Shown here one piece after another: positions 35,333 through 46,386 of a DNA stretch of 64,000 nucleotides; the stretch's first letter is position 1; every line of letters starts with the position of its first letter. Origin of the DNA: Cristatella mucedo. Its lineage: Eukaryota; Bryozoa; Phylactolaemata; Cristatellidae. The DNA lies in the NCBI GenBank assembly GCA_009760855.2, contig WPIO01000077.1, positions 248,001 to 312,000 on the forward strand, written 5' to 3'. A model generated the notes under the pieces. That model saw only the letters and a list, made by a program, of their open reading frames with translations. It was not told the DNA's origin and did not search any database. The position numbers and the translations under genes are program-made.

Positions 35333-36125
35333 ATAATAATAATTCACTTGATAAAGCGCCCTCAGAGAACTTAATCTCTTTCTAGGCGCTTTACATTTGC
35401 TGTAAAGTGAAATGCAATGGAATGGTAAGTAAAATCATGCTTGAAAAACAAACGAAATGAATAATATGGTTAGGGGTGACATGCACAGGGTCAGCATGCA
35501 AATGTGGTTACTGGCAGCATGCACAGTGTCAGCACACATAAGCACATCAAGGACGAATCACAGGGACCCACTAAATGCTGTCCTAAATAGGTGTGTTTTT
35601 AGGTTCCTTTTAAATGTGGTCAGGTCAGGGGATGTTCTGATGCAGGTCGGGAGGGAGTTCCAGGCTTTGGGAGCATATGAACTAAATGTACGGTCTCCAA
35701 AGGATTTAAGGTTTGTATGAGGTATTTGTAGACTGTTGGATTCCGAAAAGCGGGTGGTACGATGCTTGGCCTGATGGGGTAGTATATCTGACAGATAGGC
35801 TGGAGCCATAGAATGAAGGGACCTAAAAGTGAGCGACAAAACCTTGAAGTCAATCCGTTGCTTGACTGGTAGCCAGTGCAGGTCGGCGAGAAGTGGAGTA
35901 ATGTGGCAACTGCGACGCTCACGAGAGACAAGCCTAGCTGCAGAGTTTTACACCAGCTGCAATCGCCTGATCGCACATGCTGGTAGGCCAGTAAGCAGTG
36001 AGTTGCAGAAGTCGAGACGGGATGTCACGAATGCATGGACCAACTTGGACGTGGTATCTTTATCTAAACAAGCCCGAATTTTAGTAATGTTATGAAGCTG
36101 AAAATAGGCGGATTTGACTGTGAGC
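35333..36125 (-). mobile_element. L2-type LINE, 5'-truncated
   Basis: The minus strand runs from the middle of the RT C-terminal region (FQLHNITKIR-like, from about 36115) through LTFRSLHSMAPAYLSDILPH and LKSFGDRTFSSYAPKAWN to the 3'UTR, stem-loop (about 35357-35396) and (ATT)n at 35333. Very close to the 21.1-21.77 kb copy, so a young insertion. Confidence 0.95.
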
Positions 36126-36214
36126 TTTTTAATGAGGGCTATTTAAAGCGAGAATTTTAAAGCTTTCTTTACTACTCAGTAGAGCGCTTGAGATGAGCCA
36201 TTTCAAGCCTCAAG

Positions 36215-36350
36215 CTTCGACCATTGATTACGTTGCTCACCCCGACCAAGCTCGGGGTGAATGATTCGGATGGCCGAGGTTGTAGCTCGAGCCCCTTGGC
36301 ATATGTGAAGCACCTGACTAGAGATGAAGTTCTTTTATGGTGCTAGACAA
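36215..36350 (+). mobile_element. SINE-B, second copy
   Basis: GTTGCTCACCCCGACCAAG, AGCTCGAGCCCCTTGG and TATGTGAAGCACCTGAC match SINE-B at 23667. The tail hairpin has AGCACC paired with GGTGCT in place of GCGCC/GGCGC. Confidence 0.75.
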
Positions 36351-37584
36351 AAATAATCATATTTTGTAATTAGATAAACAAAAAAGGTAGCAACAGCTAA
36401 GCAGTTATACGTCGACACCGTTACCGCAGAAAGATTATTTAATGCTTTTGTCACGGAAATTCTTGAGCGACGTTACATCAACAATAAGTGCGCCCATGAA
36501 GCCAGATGGCACTATTTCCACATTTCATTGGTAAATTTTTTCGAAATATTTCTCCGATACCTGCGAGCGTATTTGTTTGCTTCTGTAGTGTGACTCGTTC
36601 CGCTCCTGGTCTCAGCTTTTCTCGATTCTGGCTGCATGCGCCATCAAACGTAGTCACTAAACGCATGCTGCTGCACAAAGCTGCACAAAGATCATTTTGT
36701 AATACATGACGTTCGTATTAGAGTACTACAGTATATAATGCATAGTAGCAGCAATCATAAAAACTTGAGATTTTATGGACGGCTAATTCATCAGCCTTGC
36801 GTGGCGATGTAACTAGATGACTACCGTGCCCTGCCCCACCCCCTGCTCGTAGCCGCCAATAAAGGATTGGCTGCAGCTGTACTCAAATCCACTACCTCCC
36901 AGGTGAGGAAGCGTGAGCCCCCTACCCCTGGGCTCACGTGGGTTGCTTATTTTTGTAGTGTACGGGAATTTTCTTTTTATTGCAAAACAGTTGATTACGG
37001 CTAGCACGAGTCGCCTTCACTTTCAGAGTCAGCGTAGCAGAATGGTGTCCGTTGGCCCTTGGCTTAGACACGCAATTGATCGCATATCAGCTGCTTGTCT
37101 AGCGAGCGCTTGACACTACTGCGTGTGCGCCCTAGCAAGGTTGGGCACTTTTTTTGCACGAAGTGGAGCAGTAGCATTTGTCGCGCTGGCCTCTGAAGTC
37201 AAATAGTACAATCCGGTCGGCTTCGCAATCGCATTCGGCCACCGCCGCCAACAGTTGGGTGTTACTCAGCGCGATTGCTTAGTGTAACGCGGCCAACGGG
37301 GCTTGTCCCGAGGTCACAGCAGAATGACGCATATTTAAGAAGTGAGGCCTTCACGCGATTCTTTGAAGTGCAAAGCGGACGAATATTTCACCTTAAATTG
37401 ATTTTTCCATTCTCCCGTGTCTCACACTACACAAGAGGGAGGTTTTCACTCAGTTAGTATCGTGACCCTGGCATTGATCCTAAACAGTTCGGTACGCCGA
37501 ACAGCTTTAAACTCAGTCGGATGGGGAGGGGCTCAAGTAGGAAGCATCGCGCAAGAAAGTGTAGATGAGTCGTGACGACACACT
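36351..37584. other. Unassigned sequence
   Basis: No gene or element recognised. Confidence 0.5.
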
Positions 37585-37735
37585 AAGTGCGGCGGTTGCT
37601 TTTCACGGCCTCGGTACCGAGGTCGTGGGTTCGACTCCTGCGGTGGCGATCCTTTATTGCCGCTGCAAGTGGTTGTGATACCCCTTTAAGGTTCTTGGGC
37701 CGCTAAACAAGAAAGGGCTGTTAAACCAACTAGAT
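37585..37735 (+). mobile_element. SINE-A, long-hairpin form
   Basis: Hairpin at 37604-37627 (11 paired positions, one G-T), B box GGTTCGACTCC at 37628-37638, then GGCGATCCTTTATTGCC, GGTTGTGATACCCC and a tail CTGTTAAACCAACTAG. It lies about 125 bases from the 3'-broken L2 copy at 37860. Confidence 0.85.
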
Positions 37736-37859
37736 GTGGATGCAAAGTCAGCCAGATTTAAATAGCGATACAGCATCCCCAGAGCATACTTCAGAACCGT
37801 CATGTCGTCCTCCAAAGTTGAAGTTACTCTGTTTTGACGCTCGATCGCACTCGATCGCA

Positions 37860-39419
37860 CTATTCCTAAGTAGGTCGTTGTATACCCGAAGCAATGCTGA
37901 CTCTGTGGAGTGATTAGCTCCAAAGCCAGACTGGAACTTACTAGCAAGGTGTGAGGTTTCGATATATGAGTTCAGCTGGTTCTCCATGACCCGTTCCAGT
38001 GTCTTTGATATATATATTTGATATGTATAAAAATGGTGAAGGGAGACTGGGTGGTAGTTGCTCAAGTTCTCTTGTTCTAGTGTCTATTTCTTGAGAAGTG
38101 GCCTGACTACAGTTTTTTGAAAGGTGCTGGGACATGACCTGAGGCTAATGACATATTAATGATGTTATTTATGCATGGCAGCAGCAGATCAATGCAATGT
38201 ATGAGCAGGACAGTGGGAATAGGGTCCAGAGGACTTGTTGTCTTCTTTGATTGAGATGCGAACTTTAGGACTAGATTACTAGTAACCTGCTTAAATGCAG
38301 ACATTGAGGTGCAGCCAGGAACCGAGGAACAGCATTCTAGTGGCGAGGTTGTCATCGCAGGGATGGATTCCCTGATCTTGTCTATCTTCTGCACAAAGAA
38401 TCGAGAGAAGCGATCGGCTAGATCATCACAAGGATCATCAGGTAAGGAGCTAATCTGGGAACGGTTGAGGAGATGGTTTATCGCCGATATCAGCGTTTTT
38501 GGATTATGGGTGTTTCTATAGAAGCTAGACTTGGCCTTTGCTATGATCGATTAGTACGACCTACCGTAGTCTTCATATGGCTGTTGATGGACAGTCATTC
38601 CAGATCTTTTGTACGCTTTTTCAAGCTTTCGCTTAGTAGAACTGGCTTGTTTAATGTCTGTGGTAAACCATAGGCTGTCTGGGCGGGGGGGGCGCACAGT
38701 GCGCTTTGTCAGAGGTGCAAACTCGTCGAGCGTGTCAGCTAGTGTCGTGTTGTAGCTATCTACCAATAATGACAGATCGGAATGAGGACTGAGCAGCAGA
38801 GGTGCAGCAGATATTCTCGCACGGACAGCATCGAAGTCAAGGGTCTTGAGGTTTCGTGATTCACAGGTTATTTTAGAAGAGGAGGTGGGCACACTCTGTA
38901 GAATGAGATCTGCATGTGGTCAGATAAGCAGGATTTGGTGATAATTGGTGATGACAAAGTGCAGTTGTACGAGAAAATCTGGTCGATTCTGTGACTATAT
39001 ATGTGAGTAGCGCCATGCACATGAGCCACAAGAGACAATAAGTCGATCGATGCACGAAATTCGGTGGTGATAGCGTCAGATAAGTTATTAAAGGGAACGT
39101 TGAAATCACCCATAACGAGGAAGGATCGATTTCTTGCACACAGAATCGAAATGAGATCGGAGAAATCTGAGATAAAGGAGGATTTGGTACCTGGTGGGCG
39201 ATAGACTACTGCCACTATCGGTAGCTTGTTTTCGGATGAGACCAAGAAAGTTGATTCAAAAGAATGCTTCGAGGGTACTGCAAATGGCTTGAAGTTGAAT
39301 TTCGAGCGAACGATAATAGCAACTCCACCTCCAGTTTTGATTGATCTAGGGGTGTGAAAAAACGAGAAACCAGATGGGGTAGCGTCTTTTATTGTCGAGC
39401 AGTTTATCGATTTTAGCCA
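37860..39419 (-). mobile_element. L2-type LINE, truncated at both ends
   Basis: The minus strand from about 39419 (matching KSINC of the endonuclease) covers RPPGTKSSF, GDFNVPF, the endonuclease end, the linker and the RT N-terminal part to LLRVYNDLLRN near 37860. Frameshifts occur, for example at about 38020-38035 (an inserted ATATAT-like motif). The 3' end, tail and stem-loop are missing, which is not how target-primed insertions end. It is therefore a deletion or rearrangement remnant. It keeps a Ser codon where the 18.3 kb copy has its first stop. Confidence 0.9.
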
Positions 39420-40016
39420 AGGGCAGTGCGCTGCTGCTCTCCGTCGACAACCGGGCGCGAGCGAGCTTCATTGTGCGGCTCGGAGAAGGCAGCATGAATG
39501 GCAGATGCATGACCGCCGTGGACCCGGCAGCTCCGCGGCGGCAGCGGAGGCAGCTTCGGCGGCTGTTCCGAAGTTCCGAGTTCCAGTTCCGAAGGGAATC
39601 GATGCGGTCGGCTGCAGGGGTGACTGAGCTACAGGCGTCGTCATCTGACGAGCGTGCGAGGCTGCTCGTGCCGTGGGCGCGAGCATATGCGACCGCAGGT
39701 GGCAGGTTGCATAGAACGAAGCTCGGCGAGACCGCGTTCAAAGAGCCGTGCGCACCGCCGTACGCTTCGATTGGCGCTTAACAGAATGGCTAAAGCACTG
39801 ACGCTGACTTTCGAACCAAAGGAGCCGGCATGGCCGGCGTTGCAGAATGTGGGCTCTCCGTCTCCTAGTGCCAGTGTGCGGGAACGCATACACGAGTGCA
39901 GCCAGCACGCTTTGGACATGACGATACCTTCTGTCATGGCTTTCGTCGAAAACTGTAGACGGTCAAGAGGCGAGAATGACAGAGAGAAGGCTGCTCACTC
40001 TATTTTGCCATCGGAA

Positions 40017-40019
<3 letters not shown>
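39420..40019. other. CpG-rich block without assigned function
   Basis: Joined directly to the 5' side of the L2 copy. Plus-strand frames are open for long stretches, for example MAKALTLTFEPKEPAWPALQ from 39786, but no domain is recognised. It could be an exon, a promoter-like block or host DNA flanking the L2. I make no gene call. Confidence 0.35.
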
Positions 40020-40101
<82 letters not shown>

Positions 40102-40119
40102 AGGGAGAGAGAGAGAGGG
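40020..40119. repeat. (GA)n microsatellite
   Basis: GA repeats with a few GGGA interruptions. Confidence 0.95.
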
Positions 40120-41563
40120 CCAGCGAGGCAGTGAAGGACTAGTCGGGCTGAGTCGCTAGGTCGCGGTGAGACATCTGTAGCACTGCTCGTGATATCCGTC
40201 AGCAGCAAGGGACTTGAGTTACATCATGGGAAAAATTCATGGTGGTCTAAAACTAATTATCTTTAGTCTCTCCCCACTTATCGAGAGACATAATAATAGT
40301 AATAATAATAATAATTTCTAAACAGTTTTAGCTACAGTTCCAAGGAAATCTGCCGTAGTAACCGTTCGTTCAAGGAAGAGCTGTAAAATTAAGCTTTCTA
40401 AATCGGCTCGGCTAGGTTGCCAAACAGCGGTGACCTCCGGGCACTGGCCGCTGCGAGTCACCTAAGGCTGTTAGCCTCAGGTATTTCTTTTTCTGGCATT
40501 CCTGGTTGCTCTAGTGCAGAATCGCAGCGAGGCAAAATGAGCAGCATATCTAAAACAAAAAGAGCCCTCGGTCCTGTCCGAAAGCCCGGATGCTTTTCCC
40601 CCGGTTGTCAGCATGATTCCAGGGAGGCGGCTGCCGAACTATTTAATTTAGCATGTAAGTTTCCTAAATATAAATGGCTGTTCTGGAGGCTTTTTAATTT
40701 CACATATTCAAGCTATTCTCCAGAGGGGCCAACTAATATTTTTTTTAGCGGAGCAAGAAAGGTTGCAGGAGCAGTGCGCGCCTGGAACCACCCGGTTTTT
40801 TTTAGTCCTATTATTCATTTCTCGGGTGCTCTAACTTTCAGAGCTGTCGTGCCGTTAGATCGGTCAAGGCAGGCTAACTGTGGCTGCCCGCTGAGGAGCT
40901 GAGCTGCACCCCATCGGCTCGCCGCCTCAGGCTCTTCCAAGTGAGGAGGGTTGAATAGGTTTGCAGCTTATCGAGAGGCATATGGGGAAGTACCTTTGTC
41001 ATGGAGCTAAAAGGCTTTCCGGAAACGTTTGGAGTTAAGTTTACAGCTCGAGTGAACGAACTGTTATAGGGAATGCGGAAATGTTCCGTAATTTTGAAGA
41101 GAACTTGTCGGCCTTGTGTCGGTTTCTTTGGGGTCGCGATTATGCCCCCCCCCCACATGCGTAGCGAAATCTTAGCTACGCCCTCAGAGGGCTGCAAAAT
41201 CCTGGGTTCGACAAATTACCACAATCCACCAATATCAACTCTAATTAGGCTAGCAACGACCTGACGTAAGCGTTGCCGAGTTCAAATTTTGCACTGATAC
41301 TTTAGTACACGTTCGAATTTATCTCTCCACAAAGTTTCATGTCGCTGCGCACACGCGCACTTATGCAAATGAGCTTTGACGCCGGACGCCTGTACCGCAA
41401 TCCACCGCAACCCACCGAAATCCACCGCAATCCATTCTAGTTCTCATCAAATCCACCCCAAATCTACGCGTACAGCTCCAAAAAGTCTGGAATATCAAAC
41501 TAAGCTACACGCACAATGTACCCAGAAAATTTCGCGCGATTCCGCTCATGAATTTTCCCTGAC
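40120..41563. other. Unassigned sequence
   Basis: No supported gene. Short repeats of ATCCACCGCAA type at about 41400-41440 lie just before the second tandem repeat and may belong to it. Confidence 0.45.
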
Positions 41564-42062
41564 CGTTGCCGTCGATTGCCGTGCATTGCCCTCGCATGTA
41601 CGTTCAAGATTTGTTGATAGGACGCGGTTTCACTTTTAATAAAGCACACTGTTATGCAAGGAAAATGTGATCTTCTTCCACCAGCTTTGTTTGTAATTGT
41701 AACTGACAATCATAGATTGCTGTACTATCTCGGGCAATTGCCGTCGATTGCCATGGATTGCCCAAGGTTGAACGCAAAGAAGGACAGCATGTGCGCCCAC
41801 AGTGAGCGTTATTTAGTAGGATAATTGCAAATTCAAACTGCCGTATTCCAGCAAATTTGAACCAGATTGCTGCAGAGACCGGGCCATTGCCGTCGATTGC
41901 CGTGCATTGCCCTCGATTGTGCCCTTGTCGATTGTTTAAAAGGATGTGGTTGCTCTTTTAATGCAGTGTAGTGCAATACGCTAGGAAATTTGGATCTTCT
42001 CTTAGCAACTGTCGGTGCAATTGTAACTGTACGCTGTGGATTGGCGTGTTTCCCCCGGGCCA
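41564..42062 (+). repeat. Second tandem repeat, about 150-172 bp units
   Basis: The core GTCGATTGCCGTGCATTGCC or its close variant occurs at 41571, 41743 and 41892. Each is followed by diverged but alignable sequence, and a fourth unit appears to begin near 42056 (CGGGCCATTTCGG). Unit length is close to the monomer at 30.6-34.8 kb, and both have CAAATTT..GATT and GGGCCATT motifs, so a common origin is possible. Confidence 0.65.
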
Positions 42063-42534
42063 TTTCGGTGGAACGATTTAGGACTCCGTATGTGCAGCAG
42101 TCATGCTATGAGCAGCACGTGGGAATGCACCATAGAACGTGCGAATGCATCCAATGCTAATGGTAATTCGATGGACCCTTGCATACGTGAGCGTAGGCAT
42201 GGACGCGATACCGTGCAAGTACAGAGCGCCGTCAACGATATTACGCTGGTGAGTTGTCGTCGTCAGGCAGCTTCAATTGGTTGACCTTAACGGGTACTCC
42301 ACGTACGGATTATGCGATCTCATTGCGTCGTCTGAAGTATTTACGATAACAATATCCGCGATACGATGCTAAAACCAATAGCAGCCGCCGACTCATAGCT
42401 ATTTTCATGGCTAAAATACTGATTTCTCGCTTAGACTGTGCAAAAAGAGAAAAAATCTCTAGATGAGTGTTATACTATTCGCAGCGAGGAGAATCAAATA
42501 CAAAGTCTTAACGGCATGCGTAGTATCATACTTT
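42063..42534. other. Unassigned
   Basis: Nothing recognised. Confidence 0.5.
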
Positions 42535-43760
42535 AATAAGAATAATAATAATACATTTGACAAAGCGCTTTACATTTTCGGCAAAGAAAGCACGGTCGAA
42601 TGATTAGTGGCAACATGCTCAATAAGCAACAATAATAACATGGTTAGGGGTGACATTCGCAAGGTCAGCATGCAAGTACGGTTAGTGGCAGCATGCACAG
42701 TGTCAGCACGCATAAGCACACAAAGGTCGAATCACTGGGACCCACTAAATGCTATGATAAATAGATGCGTTTTTAGTTTCATTTTAACTGTGATCAGGTC
42801 AGGAGATGTCGTGATGCAAGTTGGAAGTGAGTTCCAGGCTTCAGGAGCATACGAACTAAAGGCATGGTCTTCAAAGGATTTGAGGTTTGTACGAGGTATA
42901 GGCAAACGATGTGATTCATAAAAATAGGTAGTACGATGCATAGCCTGGTGGGGAAATAGTTGTAATAGGTAGGCTGGCGCCAGAAAAGGAAGGAGTCTAA
43001 AAGTAAGTGACAGAATCTTGAAGTCAGTGCGCTGCTTGACTGGGAGCCAGTGTAGGTCGGCGAAAAGTGGTGGGATGTGGAAACTGCGACGCTCATGACA
43101 GATAAGCCTAGCTGCAAATTAGGGTACCAACTGCGAGTGCTGATTGCACAGGCCGGTAGACTAGCAAGAAATTAGTTATAGATATCAAGACTGAGGTCGC
43201 AAATGCAAGGATCAATTTGTATGACCTCTCCAGGTCTACGCAAGCCGGAATTTGAGTTATGCAATGTAGCTACATGGAGGCAGTCTTAACTGTGGAGATA
43301 ATGTGGTCATCTAATAAAAGGTCACCTTGGAGTAGGATACCTAGATTATGTGCAGATGCAACAGGGTATATGCTATGGCAGAGTCAATTTTTGGCCCAAA
43401 GCTTTCAATTTCGAGTCACACTTGATTTGCCCATAACTTGAAAGTTGGCTTTAGCTTCGTTCAATTTGAGAAAGTTTGCTGCCATCCATGTTTGGATGCC
43501 AGTAATACATGCAGCGAGGTAGTTGAGAGAATTGAATGTGCTGGAGGACCTGACAGAGATCAAAGCAAAGTTTTAACCGAGTTTCATCTGCATAGAAGTA
43601 AGTGAACGCCTAGATTGTGCTTGGCGATCTCATCGGCAAGAGGGAGGGTATACAATGTGAAAATAAGCGGACCAAGCCCTGAGCCCAGAATTATGATCTT
43701 AACCATGGCAGTGCAGTGCCTGCGATGCCCAAGCGAGATGAGAGGTGCTTGAGATGGACT
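42535..43760 (-). mobile_element. L2-type LINE, old 5'-truncated copy
   Basis: From the (AAT)n run at 42535 on the plus strand, through a shortened stem-loop, the 3'UTR motifs, LKSFEDHAFSSYAPEAWN and SFLFWRQPTY, to a decayed RT region (LPLADEIAKHNLGVH at about 43600-43650). Many frameshifts. Part of the RT before YADD is deleted or scrambled. Confidence 0.85.
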
Positions 43761-44559
43761 TGCAAGTGCGAATACCCTTGCTAGTGCAATGAGCTGCTCC
43801 AAGACCTGTTTCTAATGTTCCTCTTGTTGCTTAATCTCTTGTTGAATTGTCTCGTCTGTTGTCTTGCCTTCTGCTAGCCGTACCTTCAATTCCCTCCGAG
43901 CTTAAAAACTAGGTTTGATGGACTTTTCACATGTGAGGACAAAATAGCAGGCAGATTTTTTCAGTCTTTACAGCCACTTTCTTGCACAGACGAGGTGCTA
44001 GCCTTCTTGCTGAATAGCTATCAGCAAAAGCAGAATACTACATCTCTTCATATAGGATGCATTAACGACAGGGGCACATCCCCTCACCATTTGCAAGCAT
44101 TCTTTTTTAATGGGGCTGGAATAATCTTCTTTTATGTGAATCCATTAGGTAAGTCACTGGCACAAACCTATTGTGGTCCGTTTTGCACTCGAAGTACAGT
44201 GCTGTTTCAAATATTATCAGAGGGCCGTGCTAAATGAATATCCTGACAGAGCCCGAACGACAAACCACGGGACAGGGCACCGCTTGAGCAGGCCGAAGAG
44301 GAGAACGCGGGAGCCAATGGCTACAACGACGTTCCCGTCTGAGGGCCGCCCCCTCCCCAGCAAGGCTGGCGGACTAAGAAATCTATTGTGTCGTCTGCTG
44401 CGATAGATCGAGCTCTCATATATGTGCCCGTCGAGAGGAATACAGCAGTCTCGTTCTCCGCGTACGAGCGCCCGCTGTGTCTCCGCGAGACTCCGACTAG
44501 AACAGCCGCCGCCGGAGACACTGTCACACAACAGTCACTGTAACCCAACTCTGGATGAA
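43761..44559. other. Unassigned, flanking a hAT-like fragment
   Basis: A plus-strand frame at about 43925-44237 (TDEVLAFLLNSYQQKQNTTS) ends near a GTAAGT at about 44148-44153, but has no recognised domain and no matching acceptor I would trust. Confidence 0.35.
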
Positions 44560-44837
44560 CTTGTTGCAAGGCTCTAACTGTATTGTCTTGATAATCACTT
44601 ATCTCTGTCTGACTTTTTTCTTTACTTGGAAGTGGGACTGTTTTTTCTTCATCTTGCTCATCCAGACATTTCCCAACTTCAATATGTTTCATCTGTGACT
44701 CTTCTGACAATTCAGTAGACCATTTTTGCTTCTTTAGGTATTTTAGGAGAGAGCCCCTTTGCTTTGCTTGCTCTTTGGCCTTTTCAGCCCTTCTCTTACG
44801 GTTTTGGGCTCCCGGTGGTTTATTTTTATCAATAACT
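44560..44837 (-). pseudogene. hAT-like transposase N-terminal fragment
   Basis: The minus strand encodes KPPGAQNRKRRAEKAKEQAK, then RGSLLKYLKKQ, and later SQTEISDYQD. The pattern of a basic GAxNRKRRxEK segment followed by a GSLLKYL motif is typical of the N-terminus of hAT transposases of the DUF4371/ZMYM1-like type. A possible splice acceptor (TTACTTTTTACAG) ends at 44838. Dimerisation and catalytic regions are not found downstream, so the gene is broken. A matching terminal sequence may lie at 46303-46386. Confidence 0.6.
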
Positions 44838-45202
44838 CTGTAAAAAGTAATAACATTTATAGTTTTTATAATGCACTTATACTGTACCACTAGGTGTAGA
44901 ATGACTGACAACCAGCAATTATTATCATTGGCCTACAGCAATCTCCGGCCAGAAGCGAAAGGCTGGACCATAGACTGAGAGGGACACTACTGCAGGGCAC
45001 GTTTATAAGGGCCTGAGTTACATAATCTTTAACAAAAAGCCGTTGACTCTCAACTCACCTTTGAAGCTAGCCTGACTTGAGCCCGATAGGCCCCACTAAA
45101 TGACTTAAGGTCATGCCTTTTAGGACCGCAGCAAGTTGAGGCCATTGACTCTAGGTTTCCCTTGCGACTTTGAGGACTACAGTACTTGGAGGCCTTTGAT
45201 AC

Positions 45203-45432
45203 TTGATGTGCTTATGCGTGCTGACACTGTGCATGCTGCCACTAACCACATTCGCATGCTGACCCTGTGCATGTCACCCCTAACCATATTATTCATTTTG
45301 TTTGTTTTTCAAGCATGATTTTACTTACCATTCAATTGCATTTCCCTTTGCAGCAAATGTAAAGCGCCTAGAGAGAGATTAAGTTCTCTGAGGGCGCTTT
45401 ACCAAGTGAATTATTATTATTATTATTATACT
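45203..45432 (+). mobile_element. L2-type LINE, 3'UTR only
   Basis: Starts CTTGATGTGCTTATGCGTGC and carries the CATGCTGACCCTGTGCATGT motif, the AGCGCC..GGGCGCT stem-loop, CCAAGTG and (ATT)n. It lies between the hAT-like coding fragment and the hAT-like end, so it may have inserted into that transposon. Confidence 0.92.
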
Positions 45433-46302
45433 TAAATCGCTTTTGAAGCTAGGAATGGACTCATTGGGCCGCGATGGATTCTCTAGTGGCCCTTGGGGGT
45501 GGGAAACATACAGAAAATTCTACCGTTGGCTTTAGCATCTTTGATATATGACTACACGGGGCTCTGCAAGACAACTAACTACACATCCCTCCAGTCACTC
45601 TTTAGTTGCTACGTACCCCCTACGAGAGGTTCGTGTACTGTGACCAAACCCAGGCTCTGCAGACTTCAGCTGCACGGCCCAGTTCTTTCACTGCCTGTTG
45701 CAGCTGTTTTCCCAGTATAAAAATGCACCCATAGAACGAGGTTGTCGACCTGCGCACAAAACTCCTAGTTCCCACATCCAGTGCAAACAGTTCGCACCAC
45801 CACCCCTTGTTCCTGCACTGTTCGGATCATTCTTCATCGCGGCTTTCTGTGATATTCATTTAATAAGCTGCCAAAAAGTTTTGATATGGAAAGTTGTCTG
45901 GTGTTAGTTATTAAAACTGTAGTTTGATTCGCACAGCAGAGAGCTAGCTGATGCCAAAAACCAATGGTTTATTACGACGCACGGAGCCGAAGGGCGCACG
46001 TCTCCCTTCGGCCCCTTCTCCTCTTCGATTCCCTCTCCTCAACTCCTCGGTCTCCCCTGGTCGACCCCGATGATTCATCGAGGACCACAGCTGTGCTCAG
46101 GCCGACCCTGATGGTAAATCCACCATCTGTCCACCAGCAGGTTACCGGCCTGTGTCCACGCCACATCACAGGTGGACCACAGCTGTGCACCGGCCCCTCT
46201 CTGTGATGCTTCTAACAGTTGTTCACCAGCGGCTTACCGGAGGAGCTTTACTATACATTCATACATACAAACTACAAAAACCTCACCAAAAGATAGCTAT
46301 TT
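45433..46302. other. Unassigned, possibly internal hAT sequence
   Basis: No coding motif recognised. A stretch at about 46085-46200 has two related CCACAGCTGTG-containing units. Confidence 0.4.
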
Positions 46303-46386
46303 TTGAGTTTTCTAGTTTTTCTGGTGCCCGCCTTGGCCCAGCGCCCTTGGCGATTGCCTAGTTCGCCTAGGGGAGCGCCGGCCCTG
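46303..46386 (-). mobile_element. Terminal region of a hAT-like DNA transposon
   Basis: Read on the minus strand from 46386: CAGGGCCGGCGCTCCCCTAG, GCGAACTAGGCAATCGCC, AAGGGCGCTGGGCC. The CAGGG start and the GGCGCxCCCCTAGGCxxxCTAGGC pattern look like the ends of ZMYM1/DUF4371-type hAT elements, from memory of that family. The opposite end and an 8-bp target duplication were not found. Confidence 0.5.

Noticed and set aside
40417-40902. Open frame of about 160 codons
   Set aside because: No domain, no splice context and ordinary composition.
43925-44237. Plus-strand frame with a GTAAGT, considered as an exon
   Set aside because: No homology and no convincing acceptor in phase; it lies between an old L2 and the hAT-like remnant.
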